Positions 43,555-52,894 of a DNA stretch of 64,000 nucleotides are shown piece after piece. This DNA comes from Pelagibacterium lentulum (lineage in GTDB: Bacteria; Pseudomonadota; Alphaproteobacteria; Rhizobiales; Devosiaceae). Where the stretch lies: NCBI RefSeq assembly GCF_003992625.1, contig NZ_RZMW01000041.1:117276-181275 (forward strand). The letters run 5' to 3'. Position 1 is the stretch's first letter; every line of letters begins with the position of its first letter. The position numbers were made by a program, and so were the translations under genes. The notes beneath the pieces were generated by a model. It was not told the DNA's origin, ran no database searches, and was given only the letters and a program-made list of their open reading frames with translations.

Positions 43555-44502
43555 ATGACCGGTTACATCATCAAGCGGCTTTTGTCCGCCATACCCGTCA
43601 TCATCGGTCTTTCGATCATTGTCTTTGCCATCATGGCCCTGATCCCTGGCGATCCGGCCCTTGCCATTCTCGGCTCCTATGCAACGCCTGAAAACGTCGC
43701 GCGCATCAACCGCGACCTTGGCCTCGACCGGCCGCTTTACGAGCAATATTTCGTCTGGATCACCAATCTCCTGCAAGGCGATTTCGGGCGCTCGTTCATT
43801 CTCAACCGGCCGGTGATCGATGAGATCATGGACCGGTTCGGGGCAACGCTCATCCTAGCCGGGACTTCGCTGGTCCTGTGTTCGATCTTTGGCATTCTCG
43901 CCGGTGTGGTTTCCGCTGTCCGCCAGTTCGGCTGGACCGATCGCATCGTCACCTTTTTCGTTCTGATCGGCATTTCCACGCCCTCGTTCTGGCTGGGACT
44001 GTTGTTCATCCTCATTTTCGCGGTGCAATGGCGCGTCCTGCCCGCATCGGGCATGTATTCGGTTTATGGTGGAGGCGATTTGCCCGACCTTTTGCGCCAC
44101 CTCGTGCTGCCCTCGATCACCCTTGCCATTGTCGCGACCGGGGTGATTGCACGCCTCACCCGCGCCGCCATGCTGGAAGTCTTGCGGCAGGATTTCGTAC
44201 GCACCGCGCGGGCCAAGGGGCTTGCCGAGCGCAAGGTCATCTACAAGCACGCCTTCAAGGCGGCCTTTGTCTCGATCATTCCTGTCATCGGCATCCAGGC
44301 CGGGTTCGTCATGGGCGGCGCGGTCTATATCGAGACCGTGTTCCAGTGGCCGGGCATCGGCGCCATGCTGGTCAATGCCATCTCCACCCGCGACATCCTG
44401 CTGGTGCAGGGTGGCGTGCTGGTCGTGGCTGTCTCTTATGTCCTGCTCAATCTTCTCGCTGACGTGGCGCAGGCCCTTCTCGATCCGAGGCTGAAATCAT
44501 GA
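43555..44502 (+). CDS. Peptide-type ABC transporter permease (DppB-like, system 1)
   Basis: A 315-residue inner-membrane permease. The N-terminal segment MTGYIIKRLLSAIPVIIGLSIIVFAIM is the usual first helix of DppB-like subunits, followed by a periplasmic region with GDPALAILG and ARINRDLGLDRPLYEQY. The EAA loop is DFVRTARAKGLAERKVIYKHAFK near residue 215, and the C-terminal PGIGAMLVNAI region is typical. GGAGG lies eight bases before the ATG. The stop overlaps the start of the next gene (ATGA). Confidence 0.93.
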   Translation: MTGYIIKRLLSAIPVIIGLSIIVFAIMALIPGDPALAILGSYATPENVARINRDLGLDRPLYEQYFVWITNLLQGDFGRSFILNRPVIDEIMDRFGATLILAGTSLVLCSIFGILAGVVSAVRQFGWTDRIVTFFVLIGISTPSFWLGLLFILIFAVQWRVLPASGMYSVYGGGDLPDLLRHLVLPSITLAIVATGVIARLTRAAMLEVLRQDFVRTARAKGLAERKVIYKHAFKAAFVSIIPVIGIQAGFVMGGAVYIETVFQWPGIGAMLVNAISTRDILLVQGGVLVVAVSYVLLNLLADVAQALLDPRLKS

Positions 44503-46286
44503 CCGAAGCGCTCGCGACGAAACCGCAGGTTTCCACAGCACGCCTTTCAAGCTGGGCGCTGCTTTTAAACAACAGGCTGGCCGCAGCGGGGCTGGTTATC
44601 CTCGGTATCATTTGCCTTTTGGCCATATTGGCGCCGCTCCTGCCGATCCCCAACCCCAACGCGACCAATCCGCCCAACCGCCTCCAGCCGGTTTTTTCCG
44701 ACGGCCATTGGCTGGGCACAGATCACCTTGGCCGCGATATTCTGGCGCGGCTGATCTGGGGCACGCGCGTTTCAATTGCGGTCGGGCTTTCCGCCACCGC
44801 CATTGCGGCGCTTGTCGGTTCGCTGATCGGGCTGGTTGCAGGCTATGCGCGCGGGCGCGTCGACAACCTTTTGATGCGCGGCATCGATATGCTGATGGCC
44901 TTCCCCTATATCCTTTTGGCGCTGGCCATCGTTGCGGTGCTAGGCCCCAGCCTCATCAATGCGCTTTACGCCATTGCCGTTGTCAACATCCCGTTCTTTG
45001 CCCGTAACGTGCGCGGGGTGACGGTTGGTCTTGCCAATCGCGAATTCGTCGATGCAGCCCGGCTTTCGGGCAAGAGCCATACGGCCATTCTCTTTACCGA
45101 AGTGCTGCCCAATGTCGCCCCGGTCATCGTCATCACCATGTCGACAACCGTTGGCTGGATGATTTTGGAAACCGCCGGGCTTTCCTTTCTCGGGCTTGGC
45201 GCGCAGCCGCCACAGGCCGATCTCGGCTCAATGCTGGGCGAAGGCCGCCGTCTGCTGTTTAATGCGCCCCACGTCTCGATCATTCCGGGGCTTATGATCT
45301 TTGCGCTGGTGATGAGTATCAACCTTCTGGGCGATGGTGTGCGCGACGTACTCGATCCGCGCCTGCGCGCCGGCGATCTCACCCGCCCGCGCTCGGTGAC
45401 CAATATCAAGCGCGACACGATCCCGCCCAAGACCATGCAAAGCTCCGACATTCTCGTTGTCGATCAGTTGGAAACCAGCTTCCAGCGTGGCCGCGCCACC
45501 ATACCGGCCGTCAACAAGGTCTCGTTCTCGCTCAAAAAAGGCGAGTGCATGGGCCTGATCGGGGAGTCCGGTTCCGGCAAATCGGTCACTGCGCTGTCAC
45601 TTCTGGGACTTGTCGCCTCGCCGCCTGGCGTCATTACCCATGGCGGGGTCTATATCGATGGCGAGGAAGTGCTCTCGAAAACCGAACACGGCTTGCGTGC
45701 GTTGCGCGGCGCGAAAGTTGCCTATGTGTTTCAGGACCCGCTTACAACACTGCACCCGCTGTTCCGTGTCGGCGATCAGATTGCAGAGGCGATTCTTGCC
45801 CATCAGCCGCTTTCACGCGATGCGGCGCACTCCCGCGCCATCGAACTGATGGAGCAAGTGGGCATCCGCGATGCCAAAGAGCGCGTTTCGGCCTATCCCC
45901 ATGAGATGAGCGGCGGGCAGCGCCAACGCATCGGCATCGCAATGGCGCTCGCCAACGATCCCGACATTATCATCGCGGACGAGCCCACCACCGCGCTCGA
46001 TGTCACCGTACAGGCCAAAATCCTCGATCTGCTGCAGGATTTGCGCCGCGAGCGCGGGCTGGCACTTTTGCTCATCACCCACGATTTCGGTGTGGTGGCC
46101 CAGGTCTGCGACAAGGTCGCCGTGATGAAAGACGGCGAGATCGTTGAAAGCGGGGAAACCAAAACCCTGCTCAAAAATCCGCAGCACAGCTACACCAAGA
46201 AGCTCATCGCCTGCGTGCCGGAACTTGGTCAGGGCAAGGCCTTTCTTGAAACCGTCCGCCCCCTGTTTGCGGAGGCAAAGCCATGA
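44499..46286 (+). CDS. Fused peptide ABC transporter permease and ATPase (DppC-DppD fusion)
   Basis: A 595-residue protein joining two subunits normally encoded separately. Residues about 15-290 are a DppC-like permease (NRLQPVFSDGHWLGTDHLGRDILARL and the EAA loop VDAARLSGKSHTAILFTEVLPN). After a linker of about 25 residues, residues 310-595 are a DppD-like ATPase with Walker A GESGSGKSVTA, signature MSGGQRQRIGIAMAL and Walker B IIADEP. The frame is continuous with no frameshift. It would form the channel with the DppB-like protein and pair its ATPase with the separate DppF-like protein. Overlaps both neighbours by 4 bases. Confidence 0.93.
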   Translation: MTEALATKPQVSTARLSSWALLLNNRLAAAGLVILGIICLLAILAPLLPIPNPNATNPPNRLQPVFSDGHWLGTDHLGRDILARLIWGTRVSIAVGLSATAIAALVGSLIGLVAGYARGRVDNLLMRGIDMLMAFPYILLALAIVAVLGPSLINALYAIAVVNIPFFARNVRGVTVGLANREFVDAARLSGKSHTAILFTEVLPNVAPVIVITMSTTVGWMILETAGLSFLGLGAQPPQADLGSMLGEGRRLLFNAPHVSIIPGLMIFALVMSINLLGDGVRDVLDPRLRAGDLTRPRSVTNIKRDTIPPKTMQSSDILVVDQLETSFQRGRATIPAVNKVSFSLKKGECMGLIGESGSGKSVTALSLLGLVASPPGVITHGGVYIDGEEVLSKTEHGLRALRGAKVAYVFQDPLTTLHPLFRVGDQIAEAILAHQPLSRDAAHSRAIELMEQVGIRDAKERVSAYPHEMSGGQRQRIGIAMALANDPDIIIADEPTTALDVTVQAKILDLLQDLRRERGLALLLITHDFGVVAQVCDKVAVMKDGEIVESGETKTLLKNPQHSYTKKLIACVPELGQGKAFLETVRPLFAEAKP

Positions 46287-47086
46287 GCGCCAATGCCATT
46301 GTCGTAAAAGATCTTGTCAAAACCTTCGGCGGGAAGCGCACGCTGTTTGGCGGCACCTCCCATGCAGTCCATGCTGTCCGGGGCGTGTCCTTTGACCTCA
46401 AGCAAAACGAAACCCTCGCTATTGTCGGGGAATCGGGGTCGGGCAAATCGACCATCGCGCGCATGTTGGTGGGACTGGAAACACCCACCTCGGGCACCAT
46501 GGAAATCGGTGGCGAGGATGCCGCTGCCTTGCGTGCGAAAGGCTCGCGCATTTTTGGCCGCATGGTCCAATATGTGTTTCAGGATCCGGTCGCCTCGCTC
46601 AATCCGCGCAAGACCATAAACGATATTCTCGATATCCCGCTCAAGCTGTTGCGCGAATATCCGCGCGAAAAGCGCCAGGCGCGCAAGCGCGAATTGCTCG
46701 ATGCGGTCCAGATGCCCGCCGATACGCTCGAACGCTACCCGCATGAATTTTCCGGCGGGCAGGCCCAGCGCATTGCCATTGCCCGCGCGCTCGCCGCTGA
46801 AGCAAAAATCATGGTGCTGGACGAACCGGTCTCGGCCCTCGATGTGTCGGTGCAGGCGCAAGTCCTGCTCCTGCTCGACGATCTCAAGCGCGAATTCGAT
46901 CTTTCCTACCTTTTCATCAGCCACGACCTTGCCGTGGTGGAATCCGTCTCGGATCGGGTGGCCGTCATGTATCTGGGCGAAATGGTGGAACTCGATACGG
47001 CAGCTAAGCTGTTTCATTCCCCGTCCCACGACTATACAAGGGAGCTGATCGCAAGCGCCCCGCGTCTGGAAAGCGCTGCAAGTTGA
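46283..47086 (+). CDS. Peptide-type ABC transporter ATP-binding protein (DppF-like, system 1)
   Basis: A 267-residue ATPase with Walker A GESGSGKSTIARML near residue 48, the Q-loop region YVFQDPVASLNPRKTIND, signature FSGGQAQRIAIARAL and Walker B IMVLDEPVSALD. It lacks the long C-terminal oligopeptide-transporter extension apart from a short tail (MVELDTAAKLFHSPSHDYTREL). It is the second ATPase of the system, working with the fused ATPase. Its start and end overlap the flanking genes by 4 bases each. Confidence 0.93.
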   Translation: MSANAIVVKDLVKTFGGKRTLFGGTSHAVHAVRGVSFDLKQNETLAIVGESGSGKSTIARMLVGLETPTSGTMEIGGEDAAALRAKGSRIFGRMVQYVFQDPVASLNPRKTINDILDIPLKLLREYPREKRQARKRELLDAVQMPADTLERYPHEFSGGQAQRIAIARALAAEAKIMVLDEPVSALDVSVQAQVLLLLDDLKREFDLSYLFISHDLAVVESVSDRVAVMYLGEMVELDTAAKLFHSPSHDYTRELIASAPRLESAAS

Positions 47087-47907
47087 CTGGCACAATGAAC
47101 GAACTCACGCCCCTCGCCTCGCCCGCCCCCATGCGCCGCAAACGCACCGACGAAATTGTCGATGCGATCAAGAAAACCATTGTCGAGCATGGCTTGCAGC
47201 CCGGTGATCGGCTGCCGCAGGAGCGCGAGCTGATCGAGCAATATGCAGCATCCAAAGGAACCATTCGCGAAGCGCTCAAGGCGCTCGAAGTGCAGGGGTT
47301 GATCCGCATTCGCACCGGTCCGGGCGGCGGCGCGTTTATCGAGACCATGTCCGAACAGCGGGCGATGAGCCTTTTGTCCAATTACCTGTTCGCCAAGAAC
47401 ATGACGATTGGCGACATCTACGCTCTGCGCAAGGTGCTTGAACCCCTGGTTGCCGTTTCGGCCATGACCAATATCGATGATGCGGGCTATAAGCGGCTCA
47501 CCGACATCATCGCCATTTACGATCATGAACCCGCCGATGCGCAGGAGCGTTGGGACCAACGCATGGCCGAGCTTGATTTCCACGCAGTTGTTGCCGAATA
47601 TGCCGACAATGCGCTTCTGGCCTTTACCTGCCGGTTTCTCCAAACGCTGCTCAAAGAGCTTGCCGTCTGCCGCGACATCTATCGCCAGCCCAAGCCTGTG
47701 CTGCGACAGCAGGGCATCGCCTATCAGCGCGAATTGCTCGAGGCTATGAAGGCTGGCGACAGTACGCGCGTGCACCAGATCATGGCCGATCACATGGCCT
47801 ATGCGGAAACGGCCATGCTCGATCTGCAGGCGGAATTGACCGGCGACTTCCTGCACGATCCGGTTGCACGCGGTCGGGGCGAAAGGCGCCGGAAGGTTGT
47901 CTCGTGA
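47083..47907 (+). CDS. GntR-family (FadR subfamily) transcriptional regulator
   Basis: A 274-residue regulator. The N-terminal winged helix-turn-helix (about residues 20-90) includes LQPGDRLPQERELIEQYAASKGTIREALKALEVQGLI, given here in overlapping motifs, and the C-terminal part is an all-helical FCD-type effector domain with possible metal-binding histidines (DFHAVVAEYADN, HQIMADHMAYAE). TTG at 47083 overlaps the previous stop; ATG at 47095 is an alternative. It is embedded in the operon it probably controls and may bind the twin palindromes at 41639-41684. Confidence 0.9.
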   Translation: MTGTMNELTPLASPAPMRRKRTDEIVDAIKKTIVEHGLQPGDRLPQERELIEQYAASKGTIREALKALEVQGLIRIRTGPGGGAFIETMSEQRAMSLLSNYLFAKNMTIGDIYALRKVLEPLVAVSAMTNIDDAGYKRLTDIIAIYDHEPADAQERWDQRMAELDFHAVVAEYADNALLAFTCRFLQTLLKELAVCRDIYRQPKPVLRQQGIAYQRELLEAMKAGDSTRVHQIMADHMAYAETAMLDLQAELTGDFLHDPVARGRGERRRKVVS

Positions 47908-48944
47908 TCGATACGCACTATCTCACCGCCTGCCTCAAGGCACTTGTTGAGACCCCCAGCCCGGTCGGGCGCACCGAACCTGCGGTTGCGCTTGCCGATG
48001 GCTGGCTTGAGGATCTCGGCCTACCGCGCGCCTATACGCGCCGCGGCGTGCTTTCAACGCAAATCGGCCAAGGCGAACCGCGTCGCGCGCTTGCTGCCCA
48101 TCTCGATACGCTGGGCGCCATGGTCACCGGCATCAGACCCAACGGCCGCCCGACCTTGCGCAATACCGGCACATGGGCCGCCCGTTTTGCCGAAGGCGCG
48201 CGGGTCACTGTCTTTACCGATCGCGGAGCGTTACGCGGCACCATTTTGCCGCTCAAAGCGTCCGGGCACCGGTTCAATACCGAAGTCGATACCCAACCCG
48301 CCGATTGGGATAATCTGGAAATCCGCCTCGATTGCAATGATGAAGACGCCAAGGCCGTTCAGATCGGGGATATCGTTGCCGTCGATGCCCAGCCCGAATT
48401 TCTCGATAACGGCTTTATCGTTTCGCGCCATCTGGACGACAAGGCCGGGGTCGCCTGCCTTCTGACCGCGCTCAAATATTGCCGCGACAACGGCATCGAA
48501 CCGGCCATCCCCGCCCAAATCATGTTCACCATTTCTGAGGAAGTGGGGATCGGCGGCACGCATGGTTTTGGGCCAAAGGTTCAGGAACTCGTCGCCATCG
48601 ATAATGGCGTTACAGCGCCCGATCAGGCCAGCCGGGACGACGCGGCCATCATTGCCTTTCGCGACCGCACCGGCCCATTCGACATGCCGATCACGCGCCA
48701 CCTTGTCGATCTGTGCAACGCCAACGCCATCACCCATGTGCGCGACACGTTCCGCTCCTATCGCTCCGACAGCGCGGCGGCAATCGATGCGGGCTGGGAT
48801 TTGCGGGTTGGGCTTGCGTGCTTTTCACTCGATTCCTCGCATGGCTGGGAACGCACCCATATCGAAAGCCTCATCCAATTGACCCGGTTGATCGTCGCCT
48901 ATCTGCAAAGCGATCTAGTGTCCCTGCCGGGCAGCAAATATTAG
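47904..48944 (+). CDS. M42-family metallo-aminopeptidase
   Basis: A 346-residue peptidase of the M42/M20 clan. Metal-binding elements are visible: histidine and aspartate in AAHLDTLGAMV near residue 67, aspartate in SRHLDDKAGVACLL near residue 176, glutamates in TISEEVGIGGTHG near residue 213, aspartate in VAIDNG, and histidine in SSHGWERTH near residue 312. A similar peptidase is associated with the osmoprotectant dipeptide NAGGN in some bacteria. Cytoplasmic; probably cleaves the peptide or peptide-like solute imported by the operon transporter. Start overlaps the regulator stop (GTGATCG). Confidence 0.88.
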   Translation: MIDTHYLTACLKALVETPSPVGRTEPAVALADGWLEDLGLPRAYTRRGVLSTQIGQGEPRRALAAHLDTLGAMVTGIRPNGRPTLRNTGTWAARFAEGARVTVFTDRGALRGTILPLKASGHRFNTEVDTQPADWDNLEIRLDCNDEDAKAVQIGDIVAVDAQPEFLDNGFIVSRHLDDKAGVACLLTALKYCRDNGIEPAIPAQIMFTISEEVGIGGTHGFGPKVQELVAIDNGVTAPDQASRDDAAIIAFRDRTGPFDMPITRHLVDLCNANAITHVRDTFRSYRSDSAAAIDAGWDLRVGLACFSLDSSHGWERTHIESLIQLTRLIVAYLQSDLVSLPGSKY

Positions 48945-49009
48945 GCTTGCAATTTGCCTGCAAACGGCGCTTTGAATTTTGGCTTTCTCAAAATCCTCAA
49001 AGTGCCTCA

Positions 49010-49384
49010 ATGCCCTCGCTTGCTGCCGCGCCTTCGCTCTTTTCGCTACTGGCCCCGATCGTTTTGCTGATCGGGTCCAATGTCTTTATGACCTTTGCCT
49101 GGTACGGGCACCTGAAATTCCCCGGTGCCGCGCTCTGGGTTGTGGTGTTTATAAGCTGGGGCATCGCCTTTTTTGAATATTGGCTGGCAGTGCCCGCCAA
49201 TCGGATCGGCTATAGCGTTTATTCAGGTGCTGAGCTGAAGACCATTCAGGAGGTGATCTCTCTGTCGGTCTTCGCGCTCTTTGCCATCTTTTATCTGGGC
49301 GAAAAGTTTACCCTCAATCACGTGCTCGGCTTTGCCTTTATCGCCCTTGGCGCCTTTTTCATCTTTAAGGGTCCGCTCAAATAG
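49010..49384 (+). CDS. DUF486 family small membrane protein
   Basis: A 124-residue, four-helix hydrophobic protein matching the DUF486 pattern: SNVFMTFAWYGHLKF near residue 23, SWGIAFFEYWLAVPANRIGY near residue 48, QEVISLSVFALFAIFYLGE and a C-terminal AFIALGAFFIFKG. Related to small drug/metabolite transporter folds; function unknown. The ATG at 49010 gives the family length; a longer open frame upstream is out-of-frame coding of the peptidase. It is 65 bases after the peptidase gene and three bases from the convergent GTPase stop. Confidence 0.85.
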   Translation: MPSLAAAPSLFSLLAPIVLLIGSNVFMTFAWYGHLKFPGAALWVVVFISWGIAFFEYWLAVPANRIGYSVYSGAELKTIQEVISLSVFALFAIFYLGEKFTLNHVLGFAFIALGAFFIFKGPLK

Positions 49385-49387
49385 ACC

Positions 49388-50581
49388 TTATCCCCAGTGC
49401 GGGAAGGGGTCCGGCAAGCCCTGCCAGGCGTCGGGCGAGAAGTTGCGCGCAGGCATCAGGCATTGGTCGAGCCTCTGGCGGATTGCCGCTTCATCCATGG
49501 GATCGACCCCGATAAAGACAAGTTCCTGCCTGCGGTCGCCCCAGACCGGGTCGAGATAAGGCTCCATCGATGCCCGCCAGTCGGGATGGTCGGGCCAGCG
49601 TTCCTCGGAAACCGAAGACCACCAAAGCCCGCGCCGTTCGGTACGCACCATGGCGCCGGCCTGACTCATCTCGCCCACGAAATGAGGGCGCGTGGCCAGC
49701 CAGAAAAAGCCTTTGGCACGCACGACGCCGGGCCATGCGTCATGGACAAATTTATGAAACAACTGCGGCACGAACGGCCGCCGCGCCCGATAGACGAAGG
49801 ACCGGATGCCATATTCCTCGGTTTCGGGCACATGGTCGGTGAACCCGTTCAACTCCTTGAACCACAAGGGATGGGCTTGGGCCTTTTCAAGATCGAACCG
49901 ACCGGTTCCCATGATGTCGGACATCTCCACCTTGCCGAAATCGGTTTCGATGATGCGCGCCGACCCGTTAAGCGAACGCACGATCTTGCGTGCAGCTTCC
50001 AATTGACCAGGATCGGCATCTGAAACCTTGTTGAGCACCACCACATCGGCAAATTCCATCTGCTCGACCAAAAGATCGATCAATGTGCGCTCGTCGCCTT
50101 CCCCGAGACTTTCGCCATGATCGGCTAGGCGGTCGTGGGAGGCATAATGGGCTAAAAGATTGACCGCATCGACAACCGTTACCATCGTGTCTAGCCGGGC
50201 CATGTCGGATAAGGAGATCCCATTTTCATCGCGGAAATCGAAGGTCGTCGCCACCGGCAGCGGTTCGGAAATGCCGGTGGATTCAATCAGCAGATAGTCG
50301 AACCGGCCTTCGCTTGCCAGCTTGCGCACCTCGATCAGGAGATCGTCGCGCAGGGTGCAGCAGATGCAGCCATTGGTCATTTCCACGAGCTGCTCATCGG
50401 TGCGCGAAAGATTTGCACCGCCGTCGCGCACCAGCGCCGCATCGATATTGACCTCGCTCATGTCGTTGACGATCACGGCGACTTTCAGCCCTTCGCGATT
50501 GCCAAGCACGTGGTTGAGCAATGTGGTTTTGCCTGCGCCCAGGAAACCCGAAAGCACGGTGACGGGAAGCCGTCTATCCAT
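49388..50581 (-). CDS. COG0523 (CobW/ZigA-type) GTP-dependent zinc metallochaperone
   Basis: A 397-residue GTPase with Walker [16 protein letters not shown] (residues 12-26), the metal-binding CICC motif in [12 protein letters not shown] near residue 72, Walker B-like LIESTG, and the specificity loop VLNKVSDAD. The C-terminal CobW_C domain follows. COG0523 proteins under Zur control act in zinc allocation during starvation. A Zur box overlaps its predicted promoter, and it lies downstream of znuA on the same strand, so a zinc rather than cobalamin role is far more likely. GGAG lies eight bases before the ATG. Confidence 0.92.
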   Translation of the reverse strand: MDRRLPVTVLSGFLGAGKTTLLNHVLGNREGLKVAVIVNDMSEVNIDAALVRDGGANLSRTDEQLVEMTNGCICCTLRDDLLIEVRKLASEGRFDYLLIESTGISEPLPVATTFDFRDENGISLSDMARLDTMVTVVDAVNLLAHYASHDRLADHGESLGEGDERTLIDLLVEQMEFADVVVLNKVSDADPGQLEAARKIVRSLNGSARIIETDFGKVEMSDIMGTGRFDLEKAQAHPLWFKELNGFTDHVPETEEYGIRSFVYRARRPFVPQLFHKFVHDAWPGVVRAKGFFWLATRPHFVGEMSQAGAMVRTERRGLWWSSVSEERWPDHPDWRASMEPYLDPVWGDRRQELVFIGVDPMDEAAIRQRLDQCLMPARNFSPDAWQGLPDPFPHWG

Positions 50582-50722
50582 TTATATATCTCCGATGTGA
50601 GGCGAATCCGGGACCGTGGCCGAATCCACCGGCGGTAACGATGTGAAAGGGCATGGCTCGACTTCAGGGTATGCAGTGCCGGCTTTACCGCGGTCACAAT
50701 GCGGCCGGCGCCATGACTTTTC

Positions 50723-50737
50723 TGTTATAACATTACA
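50723..50737. promoter_or_regulatory. Zur box upstream of the COG0523 GTPase gene
   Basis: TGTTATAACATTACA, one of three near-identical 15-mers in this locus (consensus TGTTATRRCATTACA). It overlaps the -10 of the predicted GTPase promoter. The closest relative of zinc-dependent Fur-family repressor sites; the zur gene is 3 kb away. Confidence 0.8.
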
Positions 50738-50752
50738 TTTTTTCTGAGTGAA
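50724..50752 (-). promoter_or_regulatory. Predicted promoter of the GTPase gene
   Basis: On the minus strand TTCACT (50747-50752) and TATAAC (50724-50729) are 17 bases apart, matching sigma-70-type elements at 4 and 5 of 6 positions. The -10 lies inside the Zur box. The transcript would have a leader of about 135 bases, in which I see no convincing gene or structure. Confidence 0.5.
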
Positions 50753-50777
50753 AAGGCGGACACAATCGGCCCGCCTC
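50750..50777 (-). terminator. Terminator of znuA
   Basis: On the minus strand AGGCGG (from 50776) pairs with CCGCCT (to 50754) around a loop of 11 bases, followed by TTTT. It lies about 40 bases past the znuA stop. Its T-run touches the -35 of the GTPase promoter, so the two transcripts are separated. Confidence 0.65.
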
Positions 50778-50813
50778 TCTTGTCGTATTGCGGTGCGAGG
50801 TTTCTGCCCCTGA

Positions 50814-51905
<1,092 letters not shown>

Positions 51906-51929
51906 TGTCGGGACGTCCTCTCGGCATTA

Positions 51930-51944
51930 TGTTATGACATTACA
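51930..51944. promoter_or_regulatory. Zur box proximal to znuA
   Basis: TGTTATGACATTACA, differing by one base from the box at 50723. It lies 25-39 bases upstream of the znuA start codon in the znuA-znuC divergent region. Confidence 0.82.
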
Positions 51945-51956
51945 AGTTTGAGTTGG

Positions 51957-51971
51957 TGTAATGCTATAACA
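51957..51971. promoter_or_regulatory. Zur box proximal to znuC
   Basis: TGTAATGCTATAACA; its reverse complement TGTTATAGCATTACA fits the same consensus as the other two boxes. It lies 47-61 bases upstream of the znuC start and includes a TATAAC that could be the znuC -10. Centre-to-centre distance to the znuA-proximal box is 27 bases. Confidence 0.82.
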
Positions 51972-52018
51972 GCACGCACGCTGTCAAGCGTTCTCGAACC
52001 CGTTGCGCAGGAATGCCT

Positions 52019-52894
52019 ATGCAAAACTTTACCGCGCCCGAGCGGCACCCCATCATCACCGTTAGCGGCGTCGGTGTCCGGCGCGAGGATCGTTGGCTGG
52101 TGCGCGGGGTCGATCTTTCCATTGCACGGGGCGAAATCGTCACGCTGATCGGCCCGAACGGGTCCGGAAAATCCACTACCGTCAAGCTTGCGCTCGGCAT
52201 CATGGCACCGGATGAAGGCAAGGTCTGGCGCGAAAAGAAACTCAGGATCGGCTATGTCCCGCAGCGGGTTGCAATGGACCGCTCGCTGCCCATGACGGTT
52301 GCAAGGCTGATGGCGCTGACTGGCCGCCATTCGGCAAATGAGATCGATCGGGCGCTTGAACAGGTCGGCATTGCCCATCTCAAAAAAGCGCAGGTCCACC
52401 AGCTTTCGGGTGGCGAATTCCAGCGCGCATTGATCGCCCGCGCCATTATCGGCAAACCCGACCTTCTGGTGCTGGACGAACCCGTACAGGGTGTCGATTT
52501 TTCCGGCGAGGTCGCGCTTTACGATCTCATCGGCCAGATCCGCGACGCCACCGGCTGCGGCGTGCTGCTCATCAGCCACGACCTGCATGTGGTGATGGCG
52601 CGCACCGATACCGTCATTTGCCTTAACGGCCATGTCTGCTGCTCGGGCTCGCCCGAAACTGTCGCCGCGAGCGGGGAATATGCGGCGCTGTTTGGCCCCC
52701 GTGCTGCCGAAACGCTGGCGATTTATCGCCATGAGCACAACCACTCCCATCTGCCCGATGGCACGGTCAAACACGCCGATGGCGATCTCAATTTCGATCA
52801 CCATGCCCACGGCCCCCATTGCGATCACAGCCATGCCCACGATCACGAGCATGGCCATACGCGCCAGAACCAGGAGCCCTCACGCCATGCTTGA
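52019..52894 (+). CDS. znuC: Zinc ABC transporter ATP-binding protein
   Basis: About 291 residues from the ATG at 52019, six bases after AGGA; the ATG two codons earlier abuts that site. Walker A is GPNGSGKSTTVKLALG near residue 43, signature LSGGEFQRALIARAI near residue 130, Walker B LLVLDEP. The last 60 residues are histidine-rich (HEHNHSH, FDHHAHGPHCDHSHAHDHEHGH), an extension beyond the ATPase fold that may bind zinc on the cytoplasmic face. It overlaps the znuB start by 8 bases. Confidence 0.95.
   Translation: MQNFTAPERHPIITVSGVGVRREDRWLVRGVDLSIARGEIVTLIGPNGSGKSTTVKLALGIMAPDEGKVWREKKLRIGYVPQRVAMDRSLPMTVARLMALTGRHSANEIDRALEQVGIAHLKKAQVHQLSGGEFQRALIARAIIGKPDLLVLDEPVQGVDFSGEVALYDLIGQIRDATGCGVLLISHDLHVVMARTDTVICLNGHVCCSGSPETVAASGEYAALFGPRAAETLAIYRHEHNHSHLPDGTVKHADGDLNFDHHAHGPHCDHSHAHDHEHGHTRQNQEPSRHA

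Noticed and set aside
48713-49009. N-terminal extension of the DUF486 gene
   Set aside because: The upstream part of that open frame lies in the peptidase gene in another frame and reads as Arg-rich shadow sequence; the ATG at 49010 gives the family length.
49388-50581. Annotation of the CobW-like GTPase as a cobalamin enzyme
   Set aside because: Although COG0523 includes CobW, a Zur box, the znu genes and absence of cob genes nearby point to zinc; the symbol cobW was therefore not used.
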